A DNA stretch of 64,000 nt from Amborella trichopoda (lineage: Eukaryota; Streptophyta; Magnoliopsida; Amborellales; Amborellaceae): NCBI RefSeq assembly GCF_000471905.2, contig NW_006498220.1, forward strand, positions 2,480,147 to 2,544,146, given 5' to 3'. The position numbers and the translations under genes were made by a program. This document shows positions 23,501 to 37,900 of this stretch, piece by piece (within the stretch, counting starts at the first letter, position 1; the number at the start of each line of letters is the position of its first letter). The notes below the pieces were generated by a model. The model saw only the letters and a list, made by a program, of their open reading frames with translations, had not been told where the DNA came from and made no database searches.

Positions 23501-25328
23501 TAGATGTATTTGGTTATAATTTTACTGATGGTGCTACAATAAGTGGATCTCTATCCAAGTGCATGTGTTTTATTTTTTAGGTTCTCTTTTTCTAGTGCAT
23601 TTCAGTGGTTTGGCATTTATGTGTAGTGGTATAGCTTGTGCCCATTCTTATCCTGTTGTTTAATATGTGTTATTTTCTCGCTTTCTTTCTTCCGTTTTAA
23701 ATTGGTGACTGTGAGTGCAAACCTAGGATCAAGAATTGGTACTCTGTAACCGTTTGGCTTTGGCAGTAGTCTTGATCAACATATCAACTACTTAAAGCAC
23801 TTCTTGTTATTCTTTATGTATCATGATACATTGTCTGAAGATTTTCAGTTTGTAATAGTTTGTGTCTGTTGGTATGGCAACAAGTACAATGTGAATTATG
23901 ATAGTCGATTCCTTTTGGATAATTCTTTGCTGTGAATTTCACTTCAGAAGCCTCACTTTGGGCTAAAAATTTCTCCCAAGACTTTAGTTTCCTATTTACT
24001 TATTGAAACAAGATCTCTATGGAGCAGACACATCTGCTGCTAGATGCCTGTCCAACATATCTGCTATCCTCCCTGAAATAGTGGATGCTCCATGTGTTCT
24101 GTGAAACACAGGATCATAATCCCCATTCCACAATGAGGGTGTTGGAGAAAAACCGTGCAAATATCCTGTGATCACTTTGGGGCAATCCAGCCTTTGGCGC
24201 TAATCAAGCTAATGCTTTCTTTTTGAAGAAATACATGCCTGGTTAAACCTCCCAGCCCTATTTGTCTGGTCCCTAAGGAGCTCCCATTACAAATATATAC
24301 CGTGCATACTAATATTCTTGGGGGTGTATGTCATCAACTGCCTATATTAACCTTCCATTTTATTATATGTCATCATTCCCATACAAAACATTTCTAATAA
24401 TAAAGAAGTTGTAGCTATGGTTTTATATTCAGATTTATATGAGCTTCCTCCATGGCGATCTTTTGATATTATTACGGATGTTATATTCTCATTTAGTAGA
24501 AGCAAATAGATTCGGTTTGGGTAGGATAGCCAGAAATTTGGCAATATAGGTTTTATTTAAATTTGTATAGGATTTTTCAAATTTCGTAAGATGCCTCTTT
24601 GTAGTAACCTTTCCTGTATCTGTGGCTGTGAAACATATTGTAATAAAAGGGAATTATCAAAATTACAAGGGATGTTACTTAAATAAAACCCTATGAGGAT
24701 TATAAATACTTTAATATTGTTTCCTGTTTTGTGGAAATCGTAACATTCCTATTTTGGGGAATTCATAAATACAATTTTATTCTTTTCGTAAATGTGGTCT
24801 TCTACAAGTATTAATCCATGTACTATATTAATAATTCCCAGTATATGTAAACTTGTCTCTCTTTTCACAAAGTGGTTTCGCATGCATGGCACGGGCTATG
24901 GACTAGAAAAGGTGTAATATCTTCATTCGAGCACATTTCAACCCCTTGCTCCTTCAAAAAGGGAGAGTCGTGTTCACCATATTCACTTCATCTTCTATCT
25001 CACCTCATTAATCTCTTTCCTGGTTAGTGCCTAAATTTTTGAACATCATACTCTTGCTGTTTCACTATGTTTTCTTTCTCCCAACATTCCTTTTGCTAAT
25101 ATGCCTTTGTGTAGTATTAAAATGTGAATGCACATGCACAACTAGTACGCAGCCCATGATTGCATAGCAGAAAAATTATATACGCACACTAGTACGCAGC
25201 CTATGAATCCAATATTATTATTATTTTTTGTTTTTTTGGGTGGGTTGTTGGCTTTTTCGGGGGTGGGGGGAAGAATATGAATAGACCTCAAATTCTTTTA
25301 GATGAACACTAGTACATAGTCCATGAAT

Positions 25329-25388
<60 letters not shown>

Positions 25389-25860
25389 TTATATATATAT
25401 GGAAAAAGATAGTAAGCCAGGCTGCTTAGATAACAATCTCAGCTAACAGCCCAGATTGAATTTGGGCTCGATCCAATGATCACGACCTCATTTTGCATTT
25501 GAATTTTTATTTTTTTCTACAAATCCAAATCATTTGAAATTTTGAGCATCTATTCTTTAAAAATATGAGAATATAATAAAAATATAAAAAAAATAATATG
25601 CAAAAAATAAATTGACTAAAATACCTTGAAACTTTTCAGGGGTATTTTGGTCAATTTTGATATTTTACTTTTTTTATATTATAATTAGGTGCGCCTTGAT
25701 GAGAAGAATGAACACTTAAAAATTCATGTGATTTAGATTTGTAGAAAAAAAATGAAAATCCAAATACGAAATGAGTTCGTGACCATCAAATCGGCCTAGA
25801 TTGAATTTGGGCCATTGGATGAGATTGTAATTTAAGCAGCCTGGCTGACTCTGTCTTTTA

Positions 25861-25900
<40 letters not shown>

Positions 25901-28900
25901 GTGGGGTGGGGTGGGGTGGGGGGTTTAGATGAATGCTAGTGTAAATGCATTGGGGGGGTGGAGGGAGGGAAAGGAACTTACCTCCAATTTTACTAGTGTG
26001 GAGTGAGAAACATTTTGTGGCAGAGGCATTATTGGGAATGATTGTTGAATAGAAGTATAGTATATTTAGAGATATTAATTGACAATGGTTAGAGTGTCAT
26101 GTAGTTCAACTTCATTGGCCTGTGTACTTACTCTGCATATAATTTGTGTGATGTATGTGGGGTTGCAACCCGGTGCTGGTCTCGCTTGTACAGGGTCCCG
26201 GGAGGGGTGGGAAACGGTCCTCACCTTTGGCTTTATTCACAAAGTAGCAGCTCTCAGGACTCGAATCCGCGCTCTTGCGCTGGCTACTTGATATATGAAC
26301 AAGAGCTTTAGAATAAGTAATCCTGTCGCAAAGAGGGACCTGAAAAATTGTCATAATTAATTCCTGATCCCTCTTGGGAACCTGTAATCGATATGCCAAA
26401 ATGCTTTGTCATATCCTCCACTTTGTTACACTTTCTCACTTTCCCTTTCCTAGTTGATTGCTTCATTTTACTAGGTTGATTGACTGTGTTGGACCTGAGT
26501 GACAACCTCAAGGTTGCAGCAACAAGTGCCTTAGTTGAGCTATGGGCTTGAGCTCATTGATTGCATCCTATTTTAATGCTAATAGTGCATCAAAATGTTA
26601 TGCTTGATTTACTTATGAAATGCGCACTTGTCCTTCACAACCCAAATAGTTACTCAGTTTGTGATGGTGTCAGATATAAGTTTTTATTTTTCACTAATAT
26701 AGAAATGATAAATGATTCTTTTTCAACTTTCAGTTTGCAACTACAATAAACATTAGAGGAACTTATGGTTTGGAAAGCCTTTTATACTGGGCAGTTGGTT
26801 TTGACCAATGTTTAAAAAGTCAGACTTGTGGGTGGAACTGGTCACCCGCCAGTTCTGAGTCGGAAGTTCCTACTCGGCTCACTCAGCCAAAGTTACCCTT
26901 TAATGAAAACCATTCGTCCTATTGTCCCTCGACAATTCCTTTCTTTCACCCCCTTTTACACGTCTTTCTCTTTTTCTTATCCACTCGTCCCTCTATCGGT
27001 GTTCCCTTCCCCTTTTTACACCCCTCTCTCTCTCTCTATCTCTTATTGATCTGCTCTGTTTTTCTGTGGTCCCTTTCTTCCCCCTTTTACTCCTTTCCCA
27101 CACAGCAATTTGCATATATAAGCTCTCACTCTTTGATTGATTTTGTAGGCGCGGGTTCTCTCTTTCTATAATTGATTTTGCAGGTGTGAGCTTCGCTCTC
27201 TGTATAGTCCATTTTGAAGGTGTGAGCTCCTCTCTCTGTATAGTCCATTTTGCAGGTCTGAGCTCTTTCTGAAACCATCATCTCACCTTTGTTCTCTCAT
27301 ATCAGTTTGCCGGTCCAATATTTCTCTTTCTAAAACCATCATCTAACCCCTGTCTCTCTAAAACCATCTACTAGCCCCTTTCTCTCAAAACAACTTGGAT
27401 CTGATATCTTTCTCTCTCTTAAATCATCTCCTAAACCCTCTCTCTCATAAAGTCTACAATCATCATGATCCCTCTTCCTCTTGTTTCCAAATGAAAACCT
27501 CCTCCTCCTCTGCAATTCCAAGCCACCCAACTCCCTCTTCAAATCTAAAACCATCATCCCATTTCTTCTTCTTTCCAACTCAAAACCTCCTTCAACTCAT
27601 AGCCACCCAACTGCCCAAAGAACGAGCCGAAAATCTGCCCAAAGCACATTGCAAAATTGGTGGTGAAATCCCCCCAAAACAGCTGCAAATCCGCTATAAA
27701 AAATGCCTGGAAATTGGTAGGATTTTCATAGATACTATAATTGCAGATTTCTTGAAAAAACAACTATGATAGTAGCCCTAAAATTGTGGATTTCATGGAT
27801 GCTTGAAATCAGGGATTTTTATTTGAAAAATAAGCAAGATTTTCCCATGATTTGTTGGAAATAGCATGCAGATTTGCTATCTTAGATTGCAAAGCTGAAA
27901 GCATTTAAAACCTGAAAATCTAAGGGTTTCTAATGTTTTTCTGACAAAAGATTGATGAGTCATCCGATTATGTGACACTCGACCTTGTTCTCCATCTGTT
28001 CCAAGCCGACTCGGGCGGTTTCAAGTCGGTTAAGTGATTTTTTATTCATTGGTTATGACAAAGTGTCATCTTGTGCTAGAGTTCAAAGTGTTAACACTAA
28101 GTGGAATGCAAATGAGTCTGTTGGGAGTTTGGAACAAGTGATATAGAATTTTTATTTAAATAAAAAAAGAACAATTGACTATGGATTTATTGAAGTGGCA
28201 GCCTTTTTTGGTGAATGTGATGACAAGACAATTTTCCTTGAACAAATACTAATCCTGCTTTAAGATACCATATACTTGTACTCGGTTAACATACTAGTGT
28301 CGATATAATAGGACACTTTTGTTAAGTTTTGTGGCCTTTAAAGGCCTACAGAGCTTGTAAATATGATATTTTATAGTGGAATATGCACTTCAGTACGAGT
28401 ATGTGTGTTGATTGACCAAGGGTTGGACAGTTTATGGGCCTTGTCATGTCCAAAACCCTTCCCCTGGGTATGTAGCACTACGAAGAAGGGTTTACAGAGG
28501 ATTATCCCTTGTTGAGGTCAGAGAGATGCCCAGAGATGATGTTTGTAGACCAAGAAAACTATGTGATCTCCTGTGTGCCATTGTAGGCCTATGAGAGCAA
28601 GGGCCAAAGCCTCAACAAACTTCTACACGACATGTACACAAGACAGCCGTATTACTGGGAAGCAGCCCTATAGAGGGACACATGTAAGTTTGCATAGAGA
28701 GAGCACCCTTTATACTGTGGTGACAAGTGTTAGGCCTGCTCTTAAAGGAGGGTATTAAACTCCACATTCTAGGATCATGGTTCCACTGTTTGTTGTCCAA
28801 CTTTAACATGCCCATCATGAGCAATTGCAATGAGACTGTGGGTCATAGGTCTTTGTTGGGTTGGATAAGTAACTGTAGTGCATCATGGTTCCTAGGGCGA

Positions 28901-31900
28901 GTGGAATGTCCTTATTGTCACTGATTTTGACCCATTGGTACCAGTCTACTCCTAGTATATTTTATTTTGGTATTTTAAATGTTTTTATGATTTTTAAAGA
29001 TTTTAATAATTTTAAAATATTATTTTTGCTATAATATTTATCAAAAGGGTATTTCTAGAATTTGTAGAATTTAAAATAACACATGTGGGACCAAGGATCC
29101 AGCCTCACGTGTGTGTGCTTTCTTTTATGTGTGGGGACCACATGCTAGCGTCGATATAATATATTGGTTATGACAAAGTGTCATCTGTGAGGTGTGAGAG
29201 AAAATTAATCTGAGCCATTTATCTCCAAAAACAACCATCATGATTTGGAGTGAATCTTTAGAGACCTTATCCGCTGGTATTTGGCGCATATCCACTCTTA
29301 GTTCATCAAGAACTTTGACTAGTCAACTCCAATCCTAGAAAATTCCAAGATAAACTAGAAATCCTATTATCTTGCTAAGAAGTAATTAGGACCTCTAATT
29401 AAATTATGACTTGGTAAAAAATTCTAGATAACAAGGAAATATGAAGATAACCTTATCCAAAATATTTTCACTAAGAAAAATATTTTATCTTATATTTTTT
29501 ATTTTTATTTTAAAACAGATGACACATAAAGTGGGCATCCCACTTAGTGGGACGTGTAGGCCCTAGTGGGCTTCACGTGATGCCCTAATGTAAGCCCCCC
29601 ACACATTGGATGTGTGGGCCCTAATGCGCTCCATGAGATGCCCTAATGTAGGTCCCATACGTGTGGGGTTAGCCCCCCATGTGAGTCCGATACATAATTT
29701 CATAAATGGTTGAAATACCTGCATTTTATCAATTCCAGAAGTACCCTTTTAAGTATTTTTTTTACATTTAAAATTCATTTTTAAATTATGAAATTCCTAA
29801 AATCCACAATAGCAAACACTGCTTTGAAGTGCATATGTATCTAATGCGTTGAGAACAAATAAATATCAGGGCACTCCACTTGTGCTTGGATCCATGATCT
29901 ACTACTGTCTTCTCAAACTAAGCCAACATGACCAATGACCTACAATCAAGTGCAGGGGCTCATGATTGGCCCATCAAAGTTAGCCAATAAACGATAGAAC
30001 CGTAATCCTAATATGTGGACTACAGGTTCCTTAAGAGCAAGTCAAAATACACACATAGTGCATGAGGGAACTCTCTCTATGCACATGTACACGTGTCCGT
30101 CCCTCTATGTAGAGATGTTTTCAAGAAATGCGGCTGTCATATGTACATGTCATGCGAAAGTTTTATTGAGGATTTGACCTTTGCTCTCACAAGCCCTTCC
30201 TTCGCACTCAAGAAACCACTAAACACCCCTGGCCCACAAACAACGTCCCTTGGCATCTCTTTGACCTCAACAAGGATAACCCACAATAAACCCTCAATCA
30301 TAGTGCCATATGCCCTCGGCTAAGGTTTTGGACATGACCCGAGTTATAGACTACCCAACCCTAGGTTAGTCAGCCACAATACACTCTCATTGAAATGCAC
30401 AAATTACTATAAAAGATTTTATATACAAGCTATCTAGGCCTTTAAAGCCCACAAACCCCAACACTTAGTTTTTTCAGAATATGCATATGCTACCTCCTCC
30501 CTCTTTATCTCCCTCATCCTCTGTGACGTACCAGTTGCAGTTGTTGTTTGAGTGGCCCTTTTAGGATAAAAACCTGAGCCTGAAGACTCCTTAACCGAAT
30601 CCAAGTCAAACCCTTCTTTGGGAAGGCCTCTAAGTTCCAGGGTCTCCGACCAACTGCTCAGTAGCTTTCTCCATGTCCTTGAGAGTGATGAGATTTTTCT
30701 TCTTGATGGAATTCCTCTTCTTATGCTAATTGAACTTCTCCTTTAGCCTCCAATTCTTTGCAATAAATACTAAATCATTGAGCTTCTTTTGCTTAAGCCT
30801 ATTCCTTCGCTTTGTATGTACCAATAAGAAAAAATGCATGAGTACTACGTGACCGATCTAGATTTTAAACTTGGACTTAGTGAGAATTAAAGTAAAACTA
30901 TAAAAGTATAATTAAATTAGTACTGTATGTTTTTATCTTCTTTAATGCAAAGCTAATTTAATAAACAAGAATAGAACTAAACATATCATCTCAAATGGAC
31001 TCCAATTTTGCTCAGAACAAAAGAGCTAGTATTTAAACTCAAGACCCAGACAACCATCTTTTGGAGGTTTGGAGCGCTACTCTCATGCTGACTCCACCAT
31101 TGGGCTGCAAATTGGGTTCGATCTCAATAATTAATTTTAATGAATCATAATGATTATGGACAATTGAAAATTTGCATTAGCAAATTGTAAGGAAATTTTG
31201 AAATAAAATATATTACGTAAATCTGATTTAGTCTGTTGTCTCACAGCCATTTCCTTCCCAAATGACTTCAATGAACAATTGTACAAAATGTGTTCTTCAA
31301 CAGATCTCTTATTTTGGATATCCAGCTCAAGAGCAACTCTCTCAAGGCACTCATTACATCCATTCATAATTATATCCCTTCTCTTAATTTTTAGGTCAAA
31401 AAATGTTCGGGTTAAAATAGTACGTAGCTTCATGTAATGATCTATGAAGCTGCCTATCTCACTTTCCATCCATAATCTCCCAAATTGGGCCGTACTTGCT
31501 CAAACTCTCCACTATCTCCTTCTTAGCTCCATCTAGAGCATCATATATAAAGCCCATAAAAGGCTTGTCACTATTAGTCGATCGCAAGACCAAATTTTGA
31601 AATACTGCTAGTGGGTACTTTACCCCATATGCCAATAAACCTCAAAAAGAATAATATCGTGGGACCTCTTTCCTTGGGGATCTTTAGACCGCTTGTACTT
31701 GCTCCAATCCTCTAAAGTGAACATAAATCTCAATGGTATCCTCCTATTGTTTATGCTCCTAAGATGCAAGTAAGCAGTAGTGAATCTGGTGGCCTTGGGC
31801 CACATTAGCTCCTCTTTTTTTGTGAAATTGCACATTATGCTAAGAGTAATGGTGTGGCGTATATGAAAATTGTGACCTCCTTAGCCTTAGAATGTGTTCC

Positions 31901-34900
31901 TTTTACGTTGGGAATCTTGCCATAAGCCTCAAGCATAGTGTCCAAAGTACATGAGGCCTCTTTTGGTGAAGCAAATGAGTTGTGGCTTAATCGGGAGCAA
32001 CATTACTTGTGCAAACTTTGATTACATTCTCCTTCCAGCCTCCTTCCTTATCAATCAAAGAGAAAATGTAGCGTGCATCATGAAAATCTTCAGAAGCATC
32101 AATAGATCTAAAAATGCTGTACCTAAAGGAAATTTCACCAAGAGGTTCATGATACTTTTTCTTCTCCTGTCAATCCATGAATATGTCATATTGGACACCT
32201 CAAATTGAGCCCACGCGTCCTTATGGGACTTGAGGTACTCCTTGGTGTATTTTACGCTTTCTACAATGGTGCCTTTACAAGCTTATTTGGGGTTGGCCAT
32301 TCAACCGCCGCCAAATTTGGCCAGTTACTTCTAATATTGTACGTAAGAGAGCAATATTAAAAGAAATGTCTTCCTAATAAAACCACTGAGCAATTTATTG
32401 AATTACTCGGCCTCTATCTTCCTTCTTGTATTTGTTTTCTAGCATCACTTGATTCTCCCCTTTGCCTTTCCCTTTCTCAATTGTGGCCTCAGGTTACGTT
32501 TAAAAAAGCATCAAGGGGACCTTTCATATGAGGCCTTTTAAACCCAAAACCCCTCTTAGAACTTTGAGAGATTGCCACTAGCCCACGTCCTTATCCCCTC
32601 TATCTCTTCACAAGCTCGGGAACTCCTACCCCCCCGGATCCTCCACGCAAAAAAAAGGGGAAAAAGAATCTCAAATATAGATTAAAAATGAACCTTTCTG
32701 CTCAAATCTCTGTTCTTTAATGTTTTGGATGTTGATCATGCTCAAACGCACCCCAAAAGTGTTCTAGTACCCTCCTTAGAACCCTTAAAATAATTTAATT
32801 AAGATAGGGTAAGCTTCTTGATGATTCTTCAAAGTTTACAATTGTTCTTGATTCGAGAAAAAATTGCAAAACAACGATTTTTGGGTGATTTTAGGGTTTA
32901 GGATTGATTTTTTTCACCTTGTGGTTTTAGAATACCCCCAAATTGATCCTTTTCCCCCTATTCAATGGGTCAAAAAGGCCCAAAATGCCCTTCACGGGCT
33001 ATCTTTTTTTGCTTAAATTTGGCCTAGTTCCTGGGTGCCTGCCCAGAACTAAGCGCTAGGCACCTGCCTAGTTGGCATGGGCTGGAGCCTACGAACTAGT
33101 GCCCATATATGCCCACCGAGGCCAAGGTGAAGCTGCTTAGGGATACTTGGGGGCCTAGGTGCTGGGCGGGTCGTTTTCTCAAATAATGATAGTTAGGCAC
33201 TGCATGTCTGTGATACATAGTTATCATTGAGTTGATCAAGATACTCGTATCACTTTCCCATGTCCTCGATTTTGGGAAATGCCAGTTGTATTCCTGCTCG
33301 TCATATCCATGCTTGTGTTTGTTTCTCTATCTATTCATCCTAGCCGATAAATATTTGAAAGATTAATATTGATCCCCAAGAATTGCATGTTTTAAGTTTC
33401 TAACTCTGCATTTTGGAAAGCATGTGCTTGGACATGCAATAGGAGTTTCTCAGTTAAACATGCTTCTCAATATAGTTACATTGGTCATCAAGTTTATTCT
33501 CTGACTCGAAGATTTCTTGTGATGTGTTTCTTTGCTAACTTTTGAAAGCTGATATTTCTAATCCTAGCTTTACCTTGTTTTGCATAAGTTTTCTATTGGA
33601 ACTGATTTGCTATTTTGTACATTAAACATAGAAACTATTCAAAGAGACAATTTACATTTTATACATAAAAGTAAAATACACCCACGGCTGTCAGATGTGA
33701 AATCAACAACAAGGGGTCTATCAATGACATTGGTCAAAGTCTAAGAAAACTTTTGGAGGAATGACATCAGATTTCATATTTGATGGCTTACGATTTCTTT
33801 TACCTTTTTCTTATGAGAAGTAAATAGTCTCATTGTATATGATTCGTAGTAAATAATGTACTTCTTTTCTTTTTGAAAGATGTGAGTAGTTCTCATCAAC
33901 AACAAAATCTAGATATTAGTCATTATTGACGGGCACATATGATCCATAGTAAATGTACTTCTTTTCTTTCTGAAAGACGTGAGTAGTTCTCATCAACAAA
34001 AATATCTAGATATTAGTCATTATTGACGGGCACATATGATCCATAGTAAATAATGTACTTCTTTTCTTTCTGTAATATGTGAGTAGTTCTCATCAACAAA
34101 AATATCTAGATATTAGGGAATAATTAGATATGAGAGTTAGAAAAACAACATGGTTAGAGAGGGAAGACATTGGAGAGAGTTAGTGATAGAAAGAAAAAGA
34201 CACGGGACACAAAACAAGGTGAAAGAAATACTTCCTATAAAGAAAGGATAAATGAACATCCATGGGAGAATAGAAGCTGCGGGGGAACCCGTAACTTCTT
34301 AAAGCTAGTTTCCTGTAGCACTTGTAACAAACAAGGAAATGCTACAATAAATTAGAACTTCAAACTTTTGAATGTTGGGGTTTGTGGCCCTTAAAGGTCG
34401 TGGGAGTATGTAGAAAGACATTTATTATGGATTATACACTTTAATGGGAGTGTGTATTATTTACTGACCAAGGGTTATGCGGTTTATGACCCTGATCATG
34501 TTCAAAACCATTACCTTTGGGCATGTGGCACTATAAAAAAACGTTTGTAGTGGGTCATCTTTTGTTGAGATTAAAGAGATTCTTAGGGACGGTTTGTGGG
34601 TTAGGAGAACTATTTAGTCTCTTGTGTGTGGATATAGGCATGTGAGGGCGAGGTCTAAATTCTCGACAAGCTTCCTCATGACATGTACATATGAGAACCG
34701 CATTACTAGGAAGCAACTTTGAAAAAGGATACGTGGAGAGTCCCCTTTTGCATTATAATGACATGTGCTTAGCTTGCTCTTAAGGGGGTGGAACTGTAAT
34801 CCACATCATGGGATTAAGGTTCCACTATTTATTGGCCAGCTTTTACAAGCCAATCATGAGCTCTTGCATGAGACTATGAGTCATGGGTTTTGTTCGGTTG

Positions 34901-37900
34901 GTTTGAGAAAATAGTTGTGGATTATGGGTACTAGGTCGGGTGGATTGCCCTTATAGTAACTTGTTTTGACCCATTGGTACCATTCTATATCTAAATATTA
35001 TGTTTTTGGTGTTAGAAATGCTTATGTGAATTTTAGAAATTTATTCAGAATTTTTAAAATTTATTTCTACTTTAAAATTCCTCAAAAGGGTATTTTCAAA
35101 ATTTTGAGAAACATGAAGGGCAAATGTGGGGCCCTTGGATCCAGCCCCACTTGTGTGCCACACCCCATGGGTGGGGCATGGGGCCCATGGGATCACATGT
35201 CACCATAGGGGGTGGCACACTCCACTCCCTGATTTAAAAAATGTTTGTTTTGAATGCATAATTTTTTAAAAGAATTAGAATTTATTTTAAAAGATTATGT
35301 GGCCGTATTTTGTTGGAGGTAGTTTTGACCAAATAATATTATCTTTGACTTCTTACAATTTTGAAATAGTTATTCAGAAGTTCTGGAAGGTTTTTAAATG
35401 GTCGTACCCTATTTTGACTAGAAGTGGACATGGGTCAAATTTTAAGGCAATAATATTTTTAATATTCTTCCCTAAATCATGATGGCTGATTTGTGGGATG
35501 GATGGTTCAGATTTGTTCATCTCACCTCACATATTTCTTTAATTCCTTATTGGTCAATGTGAGTCATTGTATAGGCATACGAAAGAAAGGGGGGGGGTGG
35601 GGTTGGCGGTGCTTGAGGCCTAAGTAACGAGGCGAACCCCCTTAATTTTCTACACATTTTGGAGCCTCTCTCTCTTTCCCTCTCCTCCACACCCCAAAAT
35701 TCTGTCTCGTAGCTTATCTCTCAAAAGTTCTTGTATCTCTCCTCGCTCTCTTGATAAAAAAAGTGGCATGCTACCTCAATAGGATATCAAGTGGGTGGCA
35801 TGCCAAAGAAAGCCTAATTAGGGAGTGAGAGGGGCATGCCTAGCCTTAAAAGGGTGGTGCCTTCTTAAGTCATACCCTAGATGTTCTAAAAGGGGGTTCT
35901 ACCTAACCCTAATTGTTTCTTGTGCTCTCTAAACCCTAAATTGAGTGATATTGCCTAGACAAGCCTGGCTATAAATTTTCAGTAAAACCACTAGGATTAA
36001 AAGTGTGCCACCGGTCAGGAAATCGGATGTGGGGTTTATCAAGTCTCGTGGGGGTAACTTATGCACAATCAAGTATGTCTTCTCGGTTGTTTACTTTTAT
36101 TTTTCGGTTTGATTTCCATATTTACTATGATTTTCTAGAGACCTTATTTATACTTAAATTGTTAGTGGAAGCTTGGTTTTTATTCCTGGATTGTGTTTAT
36201 TTGTTTTAGATGTAAAAGAAAAGGTCCTAGATTGTATTTAGGGCTTTAATTTTCATTTATAGCAGTGTTTTGTGGAACTTGCAAGTGGAATTCAGATTTA
36301 TTAATAATGAAAATATTTTTTGTTGACTTGAATTCCACAACCACATCTTTCATTGGTATCAGAGCCTTCATAATTTACTGCCATAGTCTAGGAGTTTTTT
36401 TTATCGTTTTTTTTGAGTCAATAAAGATGGCTGCCAAGAGTTTCATGGCTGAACTTATTAAATCTAAAACATTTGATGGAAAGCACTATAAAAGTTGGGA
36501 AAGAAAGATTGGCTATGTTGTCTCTGAAGAGGGACTTAGCCAGATGCTTACGGAGAAATGTCCACCCCCACCAAGAAGAAATTTTTATGAAAGACAATCC
36601 ATACATGATGCTTATGCTTAGTGGGTGCGCAAAAACACCCTAACGAAGCATCTTCTCCTTATGGGCATGGAAGTCTCTCATGCCCTTGAGTACGAGCCCT
36701 TGATGTCTGCAAAAGAAATTCATGAGAGGCTTAATGCTGATTATGCCACTCCTTCCCTCACTAAAAGAACCATCCCTATGAAACAATACTCAGATATAAA
36801 GATGAAAAGGGACAATTAGCCTAACACATACAACAGTTTGGAGCTATTGTTTGTGAACTCGAGGCGGCATAAATAAATTGGATGAAAATAGGCAAGTGTG
36901 CCACTGATTGAATACATGGGAAGCTTTCATTTGAGCCCTCACTGCATAAGAGAGCATCATGAAGTTGGATGAGATCATTACCAAGCTCAAAACCCAAGAA
37001 GAAAAGAGGATGACTCACGACATTTCAGCCATGAATGAATCCACAAACATGGTAAATCTAATACCCAAGTCTGGTTCATTCAAAAAAAAGGGGATAATGG
37101 ACCTAAGAAAAAGAAGGATCTAAAGAATACCCAATGCTATAATTGTAAGGAATTTGGGCACATTGCAAAATACTTTAAAGCACCCAAGAATGCGAATCCC
37201 AAAGGCGACAGGGAGCATGCTGGTGTAGTCCTTCAGGCTATACTAACGGACCCTAAGGAAGGGACATGGTGTTTTGACAAGGTCCACTGCCCATGTATCA
37301 AACACCAAGGATGGCTTCAAAACTTTCAAACCTATTGCTCCCAAGGATCAACTTGTCTTTATGGGACGAAAATACAAATGCGATTTTGGGTATTGGAAAT
37401 TATGTCCTTTAGTTGGAAAATGGCAAGTGCATGGTCCTAAAGAAAACTCTTTATGTTTCTGATATGAGGAAGAGTCTGTTTTCGGTGGATATGCCACCAT
37501 TTTCACTGGCAAAAAGGTGGAGGTAAAATTTGGGGACGAATTGGTCTTGAATGGTTTTCTTGTAGGTGGTTTCTCTATGGTTGCAATAAAGAACTCCATT
37601 TCTTATGTCTCGTGTTATAATAATGATGATGATACATACATATAGTATATGAGATTGTGGCATATAAATTATAAAAGAATGGAAAAATTAAAGAGAGAAA
37701 GATTATTGAAAAATTGAATGGAGACTTAACCAAGGTTTGCGAATCATGTGTTCAAGGAGAGCTGATTAAGAAATTCTTTGTGAAAGCGTATTGAGCTACT
37801 GACATTTTAGAAGTTGTCCATAGTGATATTTGTGGACCTATGAATGTGGCCACTAAAGGCCACAAGAGGTACTTTATCACTTTCATTGTTGTCCAGTCCT

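Noticed and set aside
26257..26268. tRNA gene suggested by a B box
   Set aside because: No A box or cloverleaf; the following body fits an Au SINE.
26770..27769. Several 60-130-residue frames
   Set aside because: CT-rich leader of a possible TIR element; low complexity and overlapping in all frames.
28412..28830. Small frames on both strands that recur in reverse at 22851
   Set aside because: They fall inside LTR copies and are not conserved between them.
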